Assembly: GCF_035222485.1 (NCBI RefSeq)
Contig: NC_085921.1
Location: forward strand, 3,534,001-3,598,000
Direction of reading: 5' to 3'
DNA length: 64,000 bases
Source: Podospora pseudoanserina
Lineage: Eukaryota > Ascomycota > Sordariomycetes > Sordariales > Podosporaceae
The notes beneath the pieces are model-generated. The model made no database searches and had not been told where the DNA came from. It worked only from the letters and a program-made list of their open reading frames with translations. Positions within the stretch are counted from its first letter, which is position 1. Each line of letters starts with the position of its first letter. A program made the translations under genes and the position numbers. This document shows, in pieces, positions 13,401 to 24,740 of this stretch.

Positions 13401-13460
13401 GGGGAGCTGGGGAAGGTTGGGGCGACGAAGAGGCTGTTTAGGAAGCCGGGTGGGCTTTGA
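10425..13460 (+). CDS. kar9: Kar9-like spindle-orientation protein with C-terminal GAR domain
   Basis: A single-exon frame of 1011 residues. The N-terminal half (about residues 45-345) is helical and resembles the KAR9 family, with long amphipathic segments such as SKLTRLLSIWTFRLLVLRR. A long Ser/Pro/Glu-rich disordered middle follows. Residues about 770-826 form a GAS2-related (GAR) microtubule-binding domain (IKLYHLSR, IKLFIRCVGEHGERVMVRVGGGW). The tail is Ser/Arg-rich. Kar9 links EB1/Bim1 at microtubule plus ends to myosin-driven transport to orient the spindle and move nuclei; filamentous fungal forms keep the spectraplakin-like GAR domain. An SxIP motif, S375-P-I-P378, lies in the disordered region after a Lys and is a candidate EB1-binding site. 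A basic KRRR cluster sits near residue 110. I chose the first ATG; a second lies seven codons downstream. Confidence 0.82.
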   Translation: MDDPPPMTAAQHHYAAPRGRQLGTIPEHHATTAGGPRTTDDLLLNLTPRAAVEAFQNPSGSLKTSIDAATPFEQAFAMRAAIASSNIADWLEDLSSWPWPKGGGSAGFEMPMAKRRRVSNGIDQADEDDQMYIGSLEVSQVVRYEKRIDEINQGLEKLDIEEIKTQVLHNHIMPLSRPGTPLLDSGRSVSSALSTLARMDDLTALLTATLMQALPNISKLTRLLSIWTFRLLVLRRIPVFLKSLADAEVALQSGWHAIGVKSTKTDAADTASSNGPPSGTNGVTVLSQKEHEVMKTVLERKVARTGRDLDAMLDLLEGQLDTLPEEWIDRVDSLEHEYGEWTVACEQKIREAELAELARTTPELKTRRVASGDKSPIPPPTPESKAATDIAEPVVVEGEENSISEGFNSSASSRREYFPLFGMPEEPTKSEPRSQDGINNAPQDLSKRLGLPIKFDRPDWPAIKVHEPAEEYDTNPIRSSLDGTRKWSRFDGNDHLVSFDGLEEEKKKESTGLAGSSSEQDRVSDVLDGTSGLDTTGTPSYHSEDEYELTDGSDDFVPQPDLPVLPRSRRASDSGTVVHEASLARFMDFSSDSLDQGTPERPRRRDVDLARSPAESYRSPSSPPALNRVANRSMSVSFNEEPMIRHLPSISSSPKTPNYNHSSLYDDEVPTQPNTPDKANGPDEKLQQQISDILQSVPAKIRLTSVLPPINLNPPDFKMPTARKKMSNPNLKRSVSNMSLRSNGSRAGTPSFTLAPALGRTPRQRPKPGNPEIKLYHLSRSNGEAPIKLFIRCVGEHGERVMVRVGGGWADLGEYLKEYASHHGRRSAVAEASKVEVKDIPRSATAMAMRGDGTLGSTPPSRPASSHRPMSSHATRNDDSLGQLKVRKVRRSSAAVGSETPLATVTGPGNRSNTPSTGGSRSSSRLSWPQAGEKDKEEEVVLGMAGPRAKQIEMSEESKQWVESMKQKVRLASGEKMLPAYPSGAPDLESRFGELGKVGATKRLFRKPGGL

Positions 13461-15449
13461 AATATCTTTAAAGGATAATGCGAAGGGGGGGAAAGGAAGG
13501 CGTACTAGGATAAGTCGCCGGGTTGCTGGTTTATGGATAACTATTGTCATGGATTGGGGGTTGCATCATATGGTATGATGGAGTGGAGTCAAGAAACGGG
13601 CACCAGGAAAGGGGGGGGGGGGCATCACACGATGATGGACATGGTGTTTTTTTATTGAATGATGGATGGATGGATATAAAGGGAGGGAGGGGTTCACGAC
13701 ACGACTACGAAAAACAATAGCATTTGCGGCGGTGGACGGAAGGGGTTTCAGACTCTGGAATGAGCCATGGGCTCTCTCACCCACACACCCACACCCGTGG
13801 AGGAGTTGTTTGTGTCTGCTGATTTATCTCTTTTCCCTTTGTTTTAATTTCCTTGCCTGTCAGGTTTTATCATTCTTGCATTGTTTTGCATAAAGGTCTA
13901 TTTGTTTTTTTCTTTTAGGTTGCTATCAATACCCTGTTTACTTTCCGTTTTTTATTTTTGGACATGCATTTGGCTCATGGAGCATTGCTGGTGCTATAGG
14001 ATGGGGTGGGGAGTTGTGGTTACACTTTTAGGCCTGTTAGACCTGGGCATTTTTTGAAAAAAGGGCGGATAAGAGATAGGTTAGGTTAGGTTGACTTAAT
14101 TGACAATGAGAGTAGTATTAAAACTACCGTGCGTGATGTGTTGATCTTTGCAATGTAAATGTTTGTGATTACATGTAATGAGAGAGGAACCCGAACCCCC
14201 ACGCGATCATCATATCGCTCTACAAACTCGCGATAGCTGCTGTATTCTATTAACTGGCCCCTTTAACCCAACTCTGGAAGCATCGTTCACTTTTCCCAAA
14301 ACCTTTCTAACTGCTCATGTCAACCAACTATACACTACTTTCGGCAGTGATATTATGCGTCTAGGGGTGAGTGAGGTGAGGTGAGGTGATATTGGGGGCA
14401 CTCTCCCGATAATATGGTCGGATCAGTTTGCGGCTCGTGCAGAAAGCCACCCCCCGCTTGTCAATTGCTTGCTTGCCGATATCGTCATCTGCTGCTGACC
14501 GCTCCGCTATTGATAACAGGGTCTGAGCTACTTATGACGGTGCGGGGAAGCGGAGAGACCTGCCAGCAGGATGGAGGGCCCCCAGTTGTTGTTATATGTG
14601 ATAGCTAATTGTCCCCGTATAGAGGGTGCTTGAACTGGCGAGAAGGGTCGCTATATGTACTTCTAGAATCTACCTTTCTCATCCTATCGTTTAAAAAGCA
14701 AGGCTGGTGTGGCCGGTGTTGATTGTGCTGGCTGGTTGGCCTGGCTGCTTGTGGAGCGGGCAGGCACTGCGTATGAGCTGCGTCACTGGTCTTGAGCGCA
14801 TTCTCGGAAGCCGATAGGCTCACCATCGAATGTTCTACAACCTCCTGCCCACATCCTGCCCACGTCGCAGCCACTCCGGCCAGGTGCACACCACAGCTTC
14901 CCTCCCCGCCAAGGCATTTCCTTACTTACTGGCCTTTGTCCTTCCCGGTTTTTCTGTGCCTTCTCTCCTCCCTAAGTTTCTTTGTGATAGCCTCATTGAA
15001 CGTTTGTTCGACCCAGTGAAGTATTTTTGGCTTCTTCCTTGTAACATAATCCATTTCGACCTCGACGGAACTGCTTCGCAAAGAAAGAAAGACCCCTCCG
15101 CTTCTTTGTTGACCACGCGAGATCAACCAACTTTCCCCCCCTCGACGAGTGTTACAGCTCATCCATTCTAGCTGCAACTAGCGACCCGTGCAGCGAGCGA
15201 ACCAGCAGTCTAGCCCTTTCACCCACTTTCACCCACTCTATTTACTCCATTCAGCTGCACGCAAGAAAGCATTTCCTGCAACCCAACTCATCAGGAGTCT
15301 CTTCCCTTTTGCGCCAGTACCTATTTCCCCGACCAACCCCCCGTTCCCCCCCAAGCCTACATCTCTTTCCCGCAACAACAAACATCACCATCGTCACTCC
15401 ATCTTGCCAACCGATATAACCGCACCGACAACCACATAAATCACCAAAA
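13461..15449. other. Intergenic region before the J-protein gene
   Basis: No gene recognised. It holds a G homopolymer (13611-13622), a short array of TTAGG units (14077-14092) and, nearer the J-protein gene, a long CT-rich leader. A TTCTAGAA palindrome (14661-14668) matches two inverted heat-shock-element units, but a third unit is not clear, and it lies almost 0.8 kb from the start codon. Confidence 0.5.
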
Positions 15450-16895
15450 ATGGTCAAAGAGACTAAACTCTACGACCTCCTGGGTATATCCCCCACCGCA
15501 AATGCAGACGAGATTAAGAAGGCCTACCGGTGAGCTTCCCTCCTCACACCGCTTCCCTGCTCCTCCCCCACCACCTTTTGCCACAGTTTCAGGTCATGAA
15601 GGCAGCTACCCGCACGGATGGGCTCAGAAGTTGCTTCTGACACTCATTGAGAGTGCGGATGTCTGCTTCTGCTGCCGCTGTCGTTCTACCTTCTTTGTTG
15701 TCTTGCGGTGTTTGCTCATCTGCCTTGACGAAACACGAAACAGTTGTGGCCCATGCCCACGCAGCCGGTCTATACTTTGGTAAATGATATAAGCTAACAC
15801 CCCCTCGCAGGAAAGCCGCTCTAAAATGGCACCCCGACAAGAACAAGGACAACCCGGACGCTGCCGAGCGCTTCAAGGAGTGTGGCCAGGCCTACGAAAT
15901 CCTCTCTGACCCAGAAAAGCGAAAGCTCTACGACCAGTTCGGCCTCGAGGTGCTTTTGCGTGGTGGTGCCCCGCCTCCGGATGCTGGACCTGGACCAGGC
16001 CCGAACCCATTTGCTGGAGCCGGCGCTGGCGGTATGCCCGAGGGCTTTGCTTCCTTCTTTTCGAACGCAGCTGGCGGCGGCGGCGGCGGTGGTGGCGGCA
16101 CGCGCTTCTCGTACGGCTTCAACTTTAGCGATCCGAACGACCTCTTCCGGAACACCTTCCGCGAGAGCAGTGGTGGCGGCGATCCGTTCGAGGATATCCT
16201 GTTTGGTGCTACGAGGGGTGCTTCTGCTGGCAGGTCACGCGGGCCTAGGGGGTCTTTTGGATCTGAAAGCATGAGGGCCAGGCAGCCGACGCCAGAGGTG
16301 ACCACGGTGGAGAGGCCGCTGCCGCTTTCGTTGGAGGATCTCTTCAATGGCGTGACCAAGAAGATGAAGATTAAGCGCAAGACTTTTGATGAGACTGGGA
16401 AGCGGATAACGACGGATACGGTGCTGGAGGTGCCCATCAAGCCTGGTCTCAAGAAGGGGAGCAAGATTAGGTTTAAGGGTGTCGGTGATCAGGAGGAGGG
16501 TGGGCAGCAGGATTTGGTGTTTATTGTTGAGGAGGTAAGTCGAGCACCGTTTACGAGACTATCAGAACAAGGATGAGTATTTGCTAACATGTCGTGCACA
16601 GAAACCCCATCCGCTTTTTGCCCGTGAGGGCGACGACATCGTTCACACGATCGACCTGGATCTCAAGGAAGCCTTGACGGGCTGGAAGCGGCAAGTGACG
16701 ACGATTGAGGGCAAGAACCTCAACATTGACAAGGCCGGCCCGACGCAACCCGGCAGCTCGGATACCTACCCCGGACTGGGTATGCCAATCTCGAAGAAGC
16801 CCGGCCAGCGCGGCAATTTTATCGTTAGATATAACGTCAAGTTTCCCATGACGTTGACGCCAACGCAAAAGGCAAAGTTGAAGGAGATTTTGTGA
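15450..16895 (+). CDS. sis1: Class B J-domain co-chaperone, Sis1 type
   Basis: Three exons: 15450-15529, 15811-16534 and 16602-16895, giving 365 residues. The first intron (281 nt) is the longest in the window and splits the J domain after KKAYR; the second has a GCTAAC branch point. The J domain occupies residues 1-70 with the HPD tripeptide (KWHPDKN). A Gly/Phe-rich segment follows (about 78-165), then two beta-rich substrate-binding domains (about 185-360). No CXXCXGXG zinc finger is present, which makes it class B. The N-terminus [12 protein letters not shown] matches the Sis1 family closely. The protein would stimulate Hsp70 ATPase in cytosol and nucleus. Length and domain order are those of yeast Sis1. 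The G/F region is unusually Gly- and Pro-rich, with a run of nine Gly. Confidence 0.92.
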
Positions 16896-18568
16896 TTTTG
16901 ACACACAAAAAGCAAATCTCTGAGACTGGCTCTTTGGGATTCACACTACATCTCGGTCAACAGCACATATGATCATTACATCATGATATGGGGCGTTTGG
17001 GTGATTTTTTTTTTTCGAGTCAAGTGTGTCTTGTTTTATGTCTTGTGTGTTTTTATTTTTATGGCTTTCACACGAGCAACCCAATTTGGCATTTGTATGT
17101 ACAGGAAGGCTGGTTGGTTGGTGGTGGTGTTGTTGGTGGGGGTGTGGTGGTCAAGAGAGAGCAAATTGATATCATGGGGAGGTTTTAGGTTGGGCGTGGT
17201 GGATACATACATTGAATCAGTGTGGATAAGGAGAAGAAGAAGGGGAGGAGGATAATAGGTAGATATTCTTTGCTCGTGGTGGAGAGGGGAATAATACAAT
17301 GTTATCAAGTCTGTCCTTGCTAGATATGCTGCTGTTGGTTGGCTGGATGGGTGCGGCGTTTTTGGAGGTTAAAACGTTGTGCCAGGTCGGCAAAGCGGCG
17401 GTGTTTAACCTGCAGAGGCGTTAATATATTTTGCAGTGTTCCAAGAGTTTCAGGATCTGGTAACCGGTGATCCCAGTGAGATAGACTCCAATGGGCCGGT
17501 GGTTTGTTTACACGTGTAAGTTGACGTGATATTGGTCATTGGAGTTGGCATTGGGTGATGGATTAGGTAAGAGCCGAGGAGGCATGAGGTGAGCGAGATA
17601 GTTGGGATCTGGGAAGGGGAATTGGGATTGGGAACCCTGAATATTCTGAATATCTTCCGCGATTTGCTCAAGAGGCATCCACGTACCGGAGGATGTGAGA
17701 TGTGTGGTGTGGGTGGTTGGGGGAGGGGGCGGGTTGGTCTTGGTGAGGGGCTTGGTGAGATCCGAGCAGGACCCTTCCAAGAACCTCCCTCCTCACCTGT
17801 GAAGCTCTCAGTTCTTGTGGTAGAATTTTATTTGAAAAGACATAACAATTGAGTTCAGCATCATCAATCATGGCTTTCTTTTCTTATGACAGCTATTTAC
17901 AATCCCCATCAACCACCAGATCGGAATCTACACCCCCAGCGTGAGGATACCCCCAAATTTAGCGCACCCACGATATCTTGGCCGAGAGAAAAGGTCCCCT
18001 GTTTCGGCCCAATTTTCCAGGGATGAATCGGTCTGGGCAAGGGCCACTATGACGACATGATCGACAGAGGGGTAGGGTGGTTCAACCGTAACGGCCCGCG
18101 AATTGAACTCTGCCCCTCGTTTGTTGGTTTCAATTGAATTGGTTCTGATTCTGCTTCCAGAATGCGAGAGGGGAAGACCGCGTGCTGCTATTCCAGGAGG
18201 GGGGCCAAGGATTGGGTGGAAAGGGGTCCAACTGAGCGGAATACCTAGATTCTGGGAAATAAAAAGAACACGTGCTTTCCCCCTCGGGAGGTTTTTCGCT
18301 TCTTCTTCTTCATCTTTCTCGAAAGTCAAATTGGAAAGTAGAGGGAGATAAGCTTCTTCCAGCCAGCCAAGTGTACCTGCCACCTACGTCTTTTAACTTG
18401 TTGCCCGTCCTGTGGATTATTAGACTCTCTGTCTGATAAGCTCTCGGCCGAATCTTTCCCGAACAAACAACAACCCCAATCACTCTCAGACGAACCCTCT
18501 CTGTCCACTCTGAATAACCTCACTTTTTTTCCCCCGCTCCAACCACTACCACCCAAACAACCGTCAAA
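16896..18568. other. Intergenic region between the J-protein and HAD genes
   Basis: This holds the presumed 3' UTR of the J-protein gene and the 5' leader of the HAD gene. A minus-strand frame at 17928-18383 (151 codons) and a possible two-exon small gene at 17508-17871 (listed separately) are the only open frames of note. I recognise neither. Confidence 0.45.
17508..17871 (-). CDS. Possible small two-exon gene, unrecognised
   Basis: On the minus strand, an ATG at 17871 opens a 25-codon segment ending in a GTGAGG donor (17796-17791). Downstream, a frame ending in a TAA at 17508 encodes a Pro/Asn-rich but coherent tail (NIQGSQSQFPFPDPNYL, then NSNDQYHVNLHV). Joining the donor to the AG just before AATATTCAG keeps phase 0 and gives about 70 residues. 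The downstream frame is also open further upstream, so other splice choices exist. I do not recognise a family and see no domain, signal peptide or membrane segment. The location, convergent with the J-protein gene and divergent from the HAD gene, would suit a gene, but this may simply be chance coding potential. Confidence 0.22.
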
Positions 18569-19374
18569 ATGTCTTCCCAAAAGGTATTCCTTTCCCCCGC
18601 CCACCCCCCCATTCTCACGGTAGCTAACCCCCCTCCCCCCAGATAACAACCATCCTCCTCGACTGCGACAACACCCTAGTCCTATCCGAAGACCTAGCCT
18701 TCGAAGGCTGCGCCGACCTAATCAACGAAATCGCCACCACCAAATCCGTCCCCCTCCCCCAGCCCTTCACCGGCCCCTCCCTCATCACAGAATTCGTCGG
18801 CCAAAACTTCCGCGGCATGATGGTCTCCCTCCAGAAGCGCTACAACTTCTCCATGACCGACGCCGAGCTCGACGACTACGTCCGCCGCGAGGAAGACGTC
18901 GTCATCGCCAAGCTAAAGGAGAAACTCGTCCCCTGCGTCGGGGTTGATGCGGTGTTGGAGAAGCTCGCAAAGGAGGGGAAATATAAGCTTGCTGTTGTTA
19001 GCTCGAGTGCCTTGAGGAGGGTAAAGGCGAGTGTGGAAAAGGTTGGGCAGGATAAGTACTTTGGGGAGGATGTTTATAGTGCGGCGACGAGCCTGCCGGT
19101 GCCGACGAGCAAGCCTGATCCGGCGATTTATCTACATGCGATCAAGGTCATGGGGAAGAGGGCGGAGGAGTGTATTGCTGTTGAGGACAGCAAGTCGGGG
19201 ACGTTGAGCGGGACGAGGGCGGGAATTAAGGTGGTGGGGTATGTTGGGCCTTATCCGGAGGAGGAGAAGGAGCACATGACACAGGTATTGACTGAGGCGG
19301 GGGCGGTGGTGGTGATGAGGGATTGGAGTGAGTTTGAGGGGGTGTTGGAGAGGATTCAGAAGGGCGAGCTTTAG
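18569..19374 (+). CDS. HAD-superfamily hydrolase, subfamily IA (beta-phosphoglucomutase-like)
   Basis: Two exons, 18569-18583 and 18643-19374, giving 248 residues. The first exon encodes only five residues (MSSQK). The HAD signatures are complete: motif I DCDNT with nucleophile D12 and general acid D14, motif II VVSSS, motif III Lys in TSKPDP, and motif IV VEDSKSG. A helical cap domain lies between motif I and motif II, as in subfamily IA sugar-phosphate phosphatases and phosphomutases. Substrate cannot be told from sequence. The product is probably cytosolic, with no signal peptide. Exon 2 changes from C-ending codons (to about 18940) to G- and T-ending codons abruptly. The gene is convergent with rit1, 100 nt apart. 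Confidence 0.85.
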
Positions 19375-19474
19375 AGTGGACGACATGTGGAGCAGAAAGA
19401 TAGAGGGGTGGGTTAGAGGATAGATGATGCAGGTCTAGAGAGATACAGGGAGCTTTAGCTGATGATAAATTTGT

Positions 19475-21057
19475 TCACTTTCGCCAGTCCATCAAGTAAC
19501 TGTTTACGCTTTGGAGGGTGGCTCTGCCGGGGTTGGCGTCGGGGACTGTGTTCATGATGTGCCCTAGCTTGACCCGGATGGCAGTCTTGGTGAAAGACTC
19601 CCTTTGGTCACTTGCTGACCGGATGTTTCCCTCGGCGTCAAAACACCAGCAGTAGAGAGCTAGAGCGACGCCTACCGAGAGATCTTTTCCTGACCCGCAG
19701 AGTATAACGAACCTCTTCTCAGGCACTGTGCCTTCCTCGTCTGGTTTTGTCTCGCACAGAAAACGAGATGCGAACTCACAGATCTTTGGCAGAGCATCTC
19801 TCAACAGCCTACTGGCAGCCTTGCTCTTCCCCAACCCAACCTCAATATGAGAAGGCGACTTGACCCAAGAATCCTGAGGGGTTGTCTTGGGCGGCAAGCT
19901 GACTACACACGTCCCCGGGGTCGCAAGTTGAGCGTCAGCCGCTTCGAGAGTGCCTACATAGATCCCCGGAGCAACTCTTCTCACTTGCCCGGCGGAATCA
20001 CCGGCGGGCCCTTCCTCGGCCACGAGCCTCTCGATAAGCTCGGGGAGGTCACTCTCTGGTGTGGAGACTAACTCATCCTTGTGCTTCCACCAAATCTGCG
20101 CCGTCAGACCCAGCGCCCAGTTCTCCGTGTCGTCTCCTGCTCCCTGGATGTACCCGCCCTCACCTAGCTCTGTTCCGGTGACTCTCCGGGAGCTGGTGCA
20201 GCAGACTACTGGGTGGAAGTCCTCGGAGAATGCAAGGTCGAGGGCGTCGTCCTGGGTTATCCAGAACGGGCGGAGCGGTTTCTTCAGCTGGGCCCGGAGA
20301 GGTGCGAGGTCGATTTTGAGCGAGCGAAAAGACTCGACAAAGTCCGGGAGCCGGGCTGAGATTTGACTGGCTTCCGAGTCCGAGACTGCGTTTGGTGGGA
20401 CGTGTAGGGTGTGTGAGGAGGGGATGTCTGGGAAGAGGGCCCGGTTGAGGACTGCACACCAGGTTGGGATTGTTTTGCTTAGAGCGTCTGGGTGTCCTGA
20501 TCAGGGTGTTGTCAGACTTTGTTTCAGCGAGTGGATGGTTGCAAAGGATGGAAACAAAACTCACGTTTGCCTCGCCGGGTAGAGTCAACAATGATGCACC
20601 TGCAGGTAGGTAGCCGTTGGATTAGTTCATGAGCCCCCAAACCGACGAGTTCGGTTGGCTGGTAAACGTGGACGGGTAGCCGCATGATGATTAAAAAAAA
20701 AATACATGATAGACATTCATACCCATTATGTTCCCCAGCTACACCCAGCAAATGCAGATTTATCCTCCTCGTGCTAAACTTCCACTGGCCGGTATGCCCA
20801 TCTGTGCTCTTGAAGTAAGCAGAGGCTGTCTTCCTGGCCGGATCGATATACCAGCTCCCGCAGCGCTCATTCGCGATCAACGGCAGCTGCAACGCATCGG
20901 CGACACTCTCGACAAAAGAGGCGTCGTGTTGGATCGATCTGAGCCGGTTTGTGATGGAAAGGTTGGAGCGCTTGAGGTCTCCGAGAATGCGTGAAAAGTT
21001 GTGGTTGGCCTGCTCGGGGAATATCACCTCGGCCAGCGTGGGGGTTGCTGTAGCCAT
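19475..21057 (-). CDS. rit1: tRNA A64-2'-O-ribosylphosphate transferase (initiator-tRNA modification)
   Basis: Three exons on the minus strand: 21057-20723, 20599-20565 (35 nt) and 20496-19475, giving 463 residues. Rit1 signatures are clear: NERCGSWYI, AYFKSTDGHTGQWKFS, the CIIVDSTRRGKRHPDALSKT motif carried across the tiny exon 2, TIPTWCAVLNRALFP, PPNAVSDSE, and the late YIQGAGDDTENWA. The family transfers a phosphoribosyl group from PRPP to A64 of initiator tRNA-Met, which keeps it out of elongation. A C-terminal DUSP-like domain is usual and fits the last 110 residues. The protein is slightly shorter than the yeast enzyme (513). The start ATG directly precedes a conserved-looking N-terminal helix, with no earlier in-frame ATG. 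Confidence 0.92.
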
Positions 21058-24000
21058 GATGGAAGAATCCTGTCCGGGCTGTTGGCGTTGTGGCTCTCAT
21101 AAAATTACCTCGAAAGGGAATGAAGCTCAAAGATGATACCAGATTTGATCGTCCCCCGCAGGGCTTGAAAGGGGTGCTGTGGTTGGGCCGTCGTGGTGCG
21201 CTAAAAATTCCACGTTTAGCGGGGACGGTTAGCGTTGTCTCGTAGGGCTGAAGATAAACTGGGGAACATTCCATTTCTTTTTCCAGGTTCCGCTCTTCAC
21301 TTCGAGTCCGAGGTGCGAGATTGCTCACGGTTGAGAATGAATAACAACCGGTGAGTAGACCTGATGCTTGACAATAGCACAGGCCGCGTATGCCGGATCA
21401 AATTCCAGGATATTGTTCATGACGACCACAGAGAGTAGCCTCGCGGTAGAGGGTATATCAGATTCAATCGGCCGATAATAGGACCGTTGCACACAACGGC
21501 CCGCTAGCTACGTTGCACGATCGAAGGCTTCCAAGCTTCTTCGGTCATCAAATAGGCATGGTGGCCTCCCGAGGCCATCGGCAGCAGCCAAAGATCGAGA
21601 CTTACCGAGGTGAACCATCGGGGTCACCGACCAGATGCCTAGTTCTTGGTTCTGGCGCCAAAAATATCATCTCGTTGTCAATAATGTCAGAACAACGATA
21701 TAACTTACAAGAAACACTAAGAGAAACCCATATTTACACATTTGTCAGGCAATGAGTTTGAAACGTGGGATTGTTGGGGACACGGAGCAGCGCAACATCG
21801 AGAAACGCTTGCTCAAAACTCTGGGCAAACCCCAAAACCTGGCCCCGCGATCTGACTGGCTACCAGTGGTGTGTTTTGAACTCGAAGGATTCAACCAGCT
21901 GCGGCCAGTCACGTCCCAGAGCTGGCCAAGTATGATTCGGGACCCGGCTGCCGCTTATCATTGTGTGATTTTACACAACCCATGGGCCTGGAATGGATCT
22001 TTCCTTGGACTATGGGGAAGCGATTTTGGTCAAGCAGGGGAGATAAGGACCTGCTGAGATAGTTCGGACTGAGAGAATGGTGACTGAGGTCTAAGCCACA
22101 CACATATCGCCTAGCAAGCAGCTTAGTCGTCAGATCAAAGCATGGGCGGATATACGAACGGGTGTCTTTCCTCTATTTACCCGGGGATACACGGAGGATC
22201 GCCGGCCTTTGGCCTCACCGCTCGTCTGCACAACCGCAGACCGGCTCCGAACAAGATAACGGACCTGCTTGCACGGCCCCGTTCGTTCGGTGGCAGAATG
22301 TTTGCACAGCCTGCCCCACATCTGAGAACGGATTCCAGAGTCGGCTTGGGGAAGAGGGGCCGAAATGCAATGGACAGCACCTTGCAGAGACCGACAGGAA
22401 GAAAAGCAAACTTCCCGCTTCTTGGCCACCATTCTTCGGTGGTCAAGCTTATGCCAATCCCTTCTTAGTTTGAGAAAGATACGAACGAGGGATATTGATG
22501 GCTAGCTTGATAATTCTGAAATTTGTGAGTACGGAGTGTATTGGCCGCCCCCGAAGGCACATGGCGCGGGATGTGCCCTCATGGCTATTCTCCAAAAAAA
22601 AAAACCAGTGGGAGGGCTCACCGCTCCCACACCACCCACATCATGGAAAAATCTTCCCCAAATCAGCAATGCCACCTCCACACTTGGAAGATGTGGCGCA
22701 GCATCTCAGACTGAGGCAGCCAGCCGTTTGAAGAGCACCAGTGACTTCATTTTGCGGGGAGATATCGACGCCATCTGGATTAACCCTGCCTTTGAGCATT
22801 CTGAGATTCGAGGCTCGGCATAACCTGGTCCGTCTCAAGTCTCACTCTCCCAGTCAGCCAGCGAATGGCATCTCACGAGACTCGACCCCCGGAACTCTCC
22901 GACGACATGTTGATATGACTTGCCAAATCGGGACACAACTTTCGAGGACCAGACGGCGCAAATATCCCCCGCACCCGACTGAAAGGGGTCCTCATGATAG
23001 GAGATCGAGTGGCTCAGATGAAGTCCGACGAGGATGAGTCTGAGACCTTGATATCAAGCAAGAGTCGACGCATGAATCGCACGTCTGCGTAGGGCTGAAC
23101 TCGCGACTTGCAGAAGCCACTCGGCTCTGCATCAAGGATTGTCCAATGCCCGTCATTGTCATTTTTCAATGTCTTGACAGGATGGCCATGCATCGATCGA
23201 CCGGCTGGTGGTTGTTGGTTACGGCCAATTGGTACCATCAAAGGCGGCCCCAACCATGGGCGTTGTTGGCTTGCTCATAGGGCTGAAATGGAGGGGCAAG
23301 CTCTTCTTTAACATAGAGGTACCACGCAGGTATGGACCGTGCTCGTCGACCCCGCCATCCATCCCTCTCCGCCTTCCCCTCCAACGGCATGTTCCTATCT
23401 CCATGATATCGGCCGGTATCTGGTTCGGGTCAACGCACCGGCGTTTTGTTAAAAAGACAGGCTGAAAAGCAAGGCTTGACAAGCAAGCCAGCGGCGCAAA
23501 GGTTCGAGCTGGCGGTATAACGTATGTGGTGAATCGGGACACGATGGCTCTAGACCTAGTGTCAATGGAGAAGGACCGTCTCTGACAAATGGAGGACACG
23601 CGAAAGTTCCCAAATGGGTGATGGTGAGGGAGGACGGCAGTATTGTTTTGGTGGCACGAGGTCGCTGCGTCATCACCGTCGTCGTCTGTCCCCCCGTACC
23701 CCGTGGGATTTTGGTGGAGGCGCGGTGCAGCTGTCTTGATGCAATACTGATGTCGAAGGGTAAGGTAACGGGTGGGGTCCAGAGCGTCTGCATTCGACCC
23801 CAATTCCAGGCAGAGCTCCTTCCCATCGAGGAAGACTTGTTCCAAAACATTCCGTCACGTAATAAACGGAGAACCGTCACTGATGATTATTTCGGCAATC
23901 AATTACACCCGCGCCAGCCAATCCCGAACTCAGACGTTAGCCACCAAGGTGAGACGATAGAGTTGAGCATCGCAGCCGTGTGACGGCTTGCCACGCAGAC

Positions 24001-24740
24001 TAGCTGGAGTTCAGCGGACACAAGTCGGCATTATTACTATTCTTTGCCTTATTTGCCCTCGCTCAGAGCACTCGATAGGACTGACGCACTGGTTTCTCTC
24101 GGACTTTCCAAGATCGATGTGCGAAAGGAAATCATCGAGATGCAATATGCATGGTACATATCAGTACCTACCTTTACCTTAGTCTAGCCCTCCCCCCTTG
24201 CGAGAAGCGGCAGGGTACCCTGGGCGCTGAGACAGACACTAGCCCGGGCCGCCCGCATGCCCTGAACGACAAGAAAAAGTGGGCTGAACGGCGGCCTGAA
24301 CGAGCCGTAGTCGCCTGCAGGTATCATTCATATCCCATATTAACGAGCCTCGCCCACCTTCCCCCTCAACCCCCTTGCTCAGGTTCTGTCTTGCAGCAAA
24401 GCTGTGCCCGCCTGTCTCCACGACAAGACGTTTCCAGCAGAAATGATGCGCCCTTGAGCTGACCTCCAACATTAATCCCTTTTCCCCTGGTGCTCGACCA
24501 TTTCTCCTCTTGCACACTCACCTTCACTTTGTTTTATTGTTGACTGCAAAGCTGGGGCTTCCCTGTCTCCATACAAACACCGTCTGAACTCAAGCTTCCC
24601 TGTTTACTCCATCGATCAAGGGCCGGCCCGAACGACTTATACCAAGGGCTCCGCCAATCGAACAACAACGTGGGCAGTGTAGGTAATTTACAAGAGGTGA
24701 CAGCTCAACGCGCCCCAAGGATTCTGACAAGCCAAGCGCG
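21058..24740. other. Divergent upstream region of rit1 and the second Zn2Cys6 gene
   Basis: 3.7 kb with no recognisable gene. The longest frame (23219-23845, minus, 208 codons) is not protein-like and has no family resemblance. Base composition is ordinary, without a RIP-like TA excess and without terminal inverted repeats that I can see. A TACCTACC motif lies near 24166. The last 250 bases are the CT-rich leader of the regulator gene. Confidence 0.5.

Noticed and set aside
21058-24740. Possible decayed transposon or RIP-affected block
   Set aside because: I saw no AT bias, no target-site duplication, no terminal repeats and no transposase-like frames.
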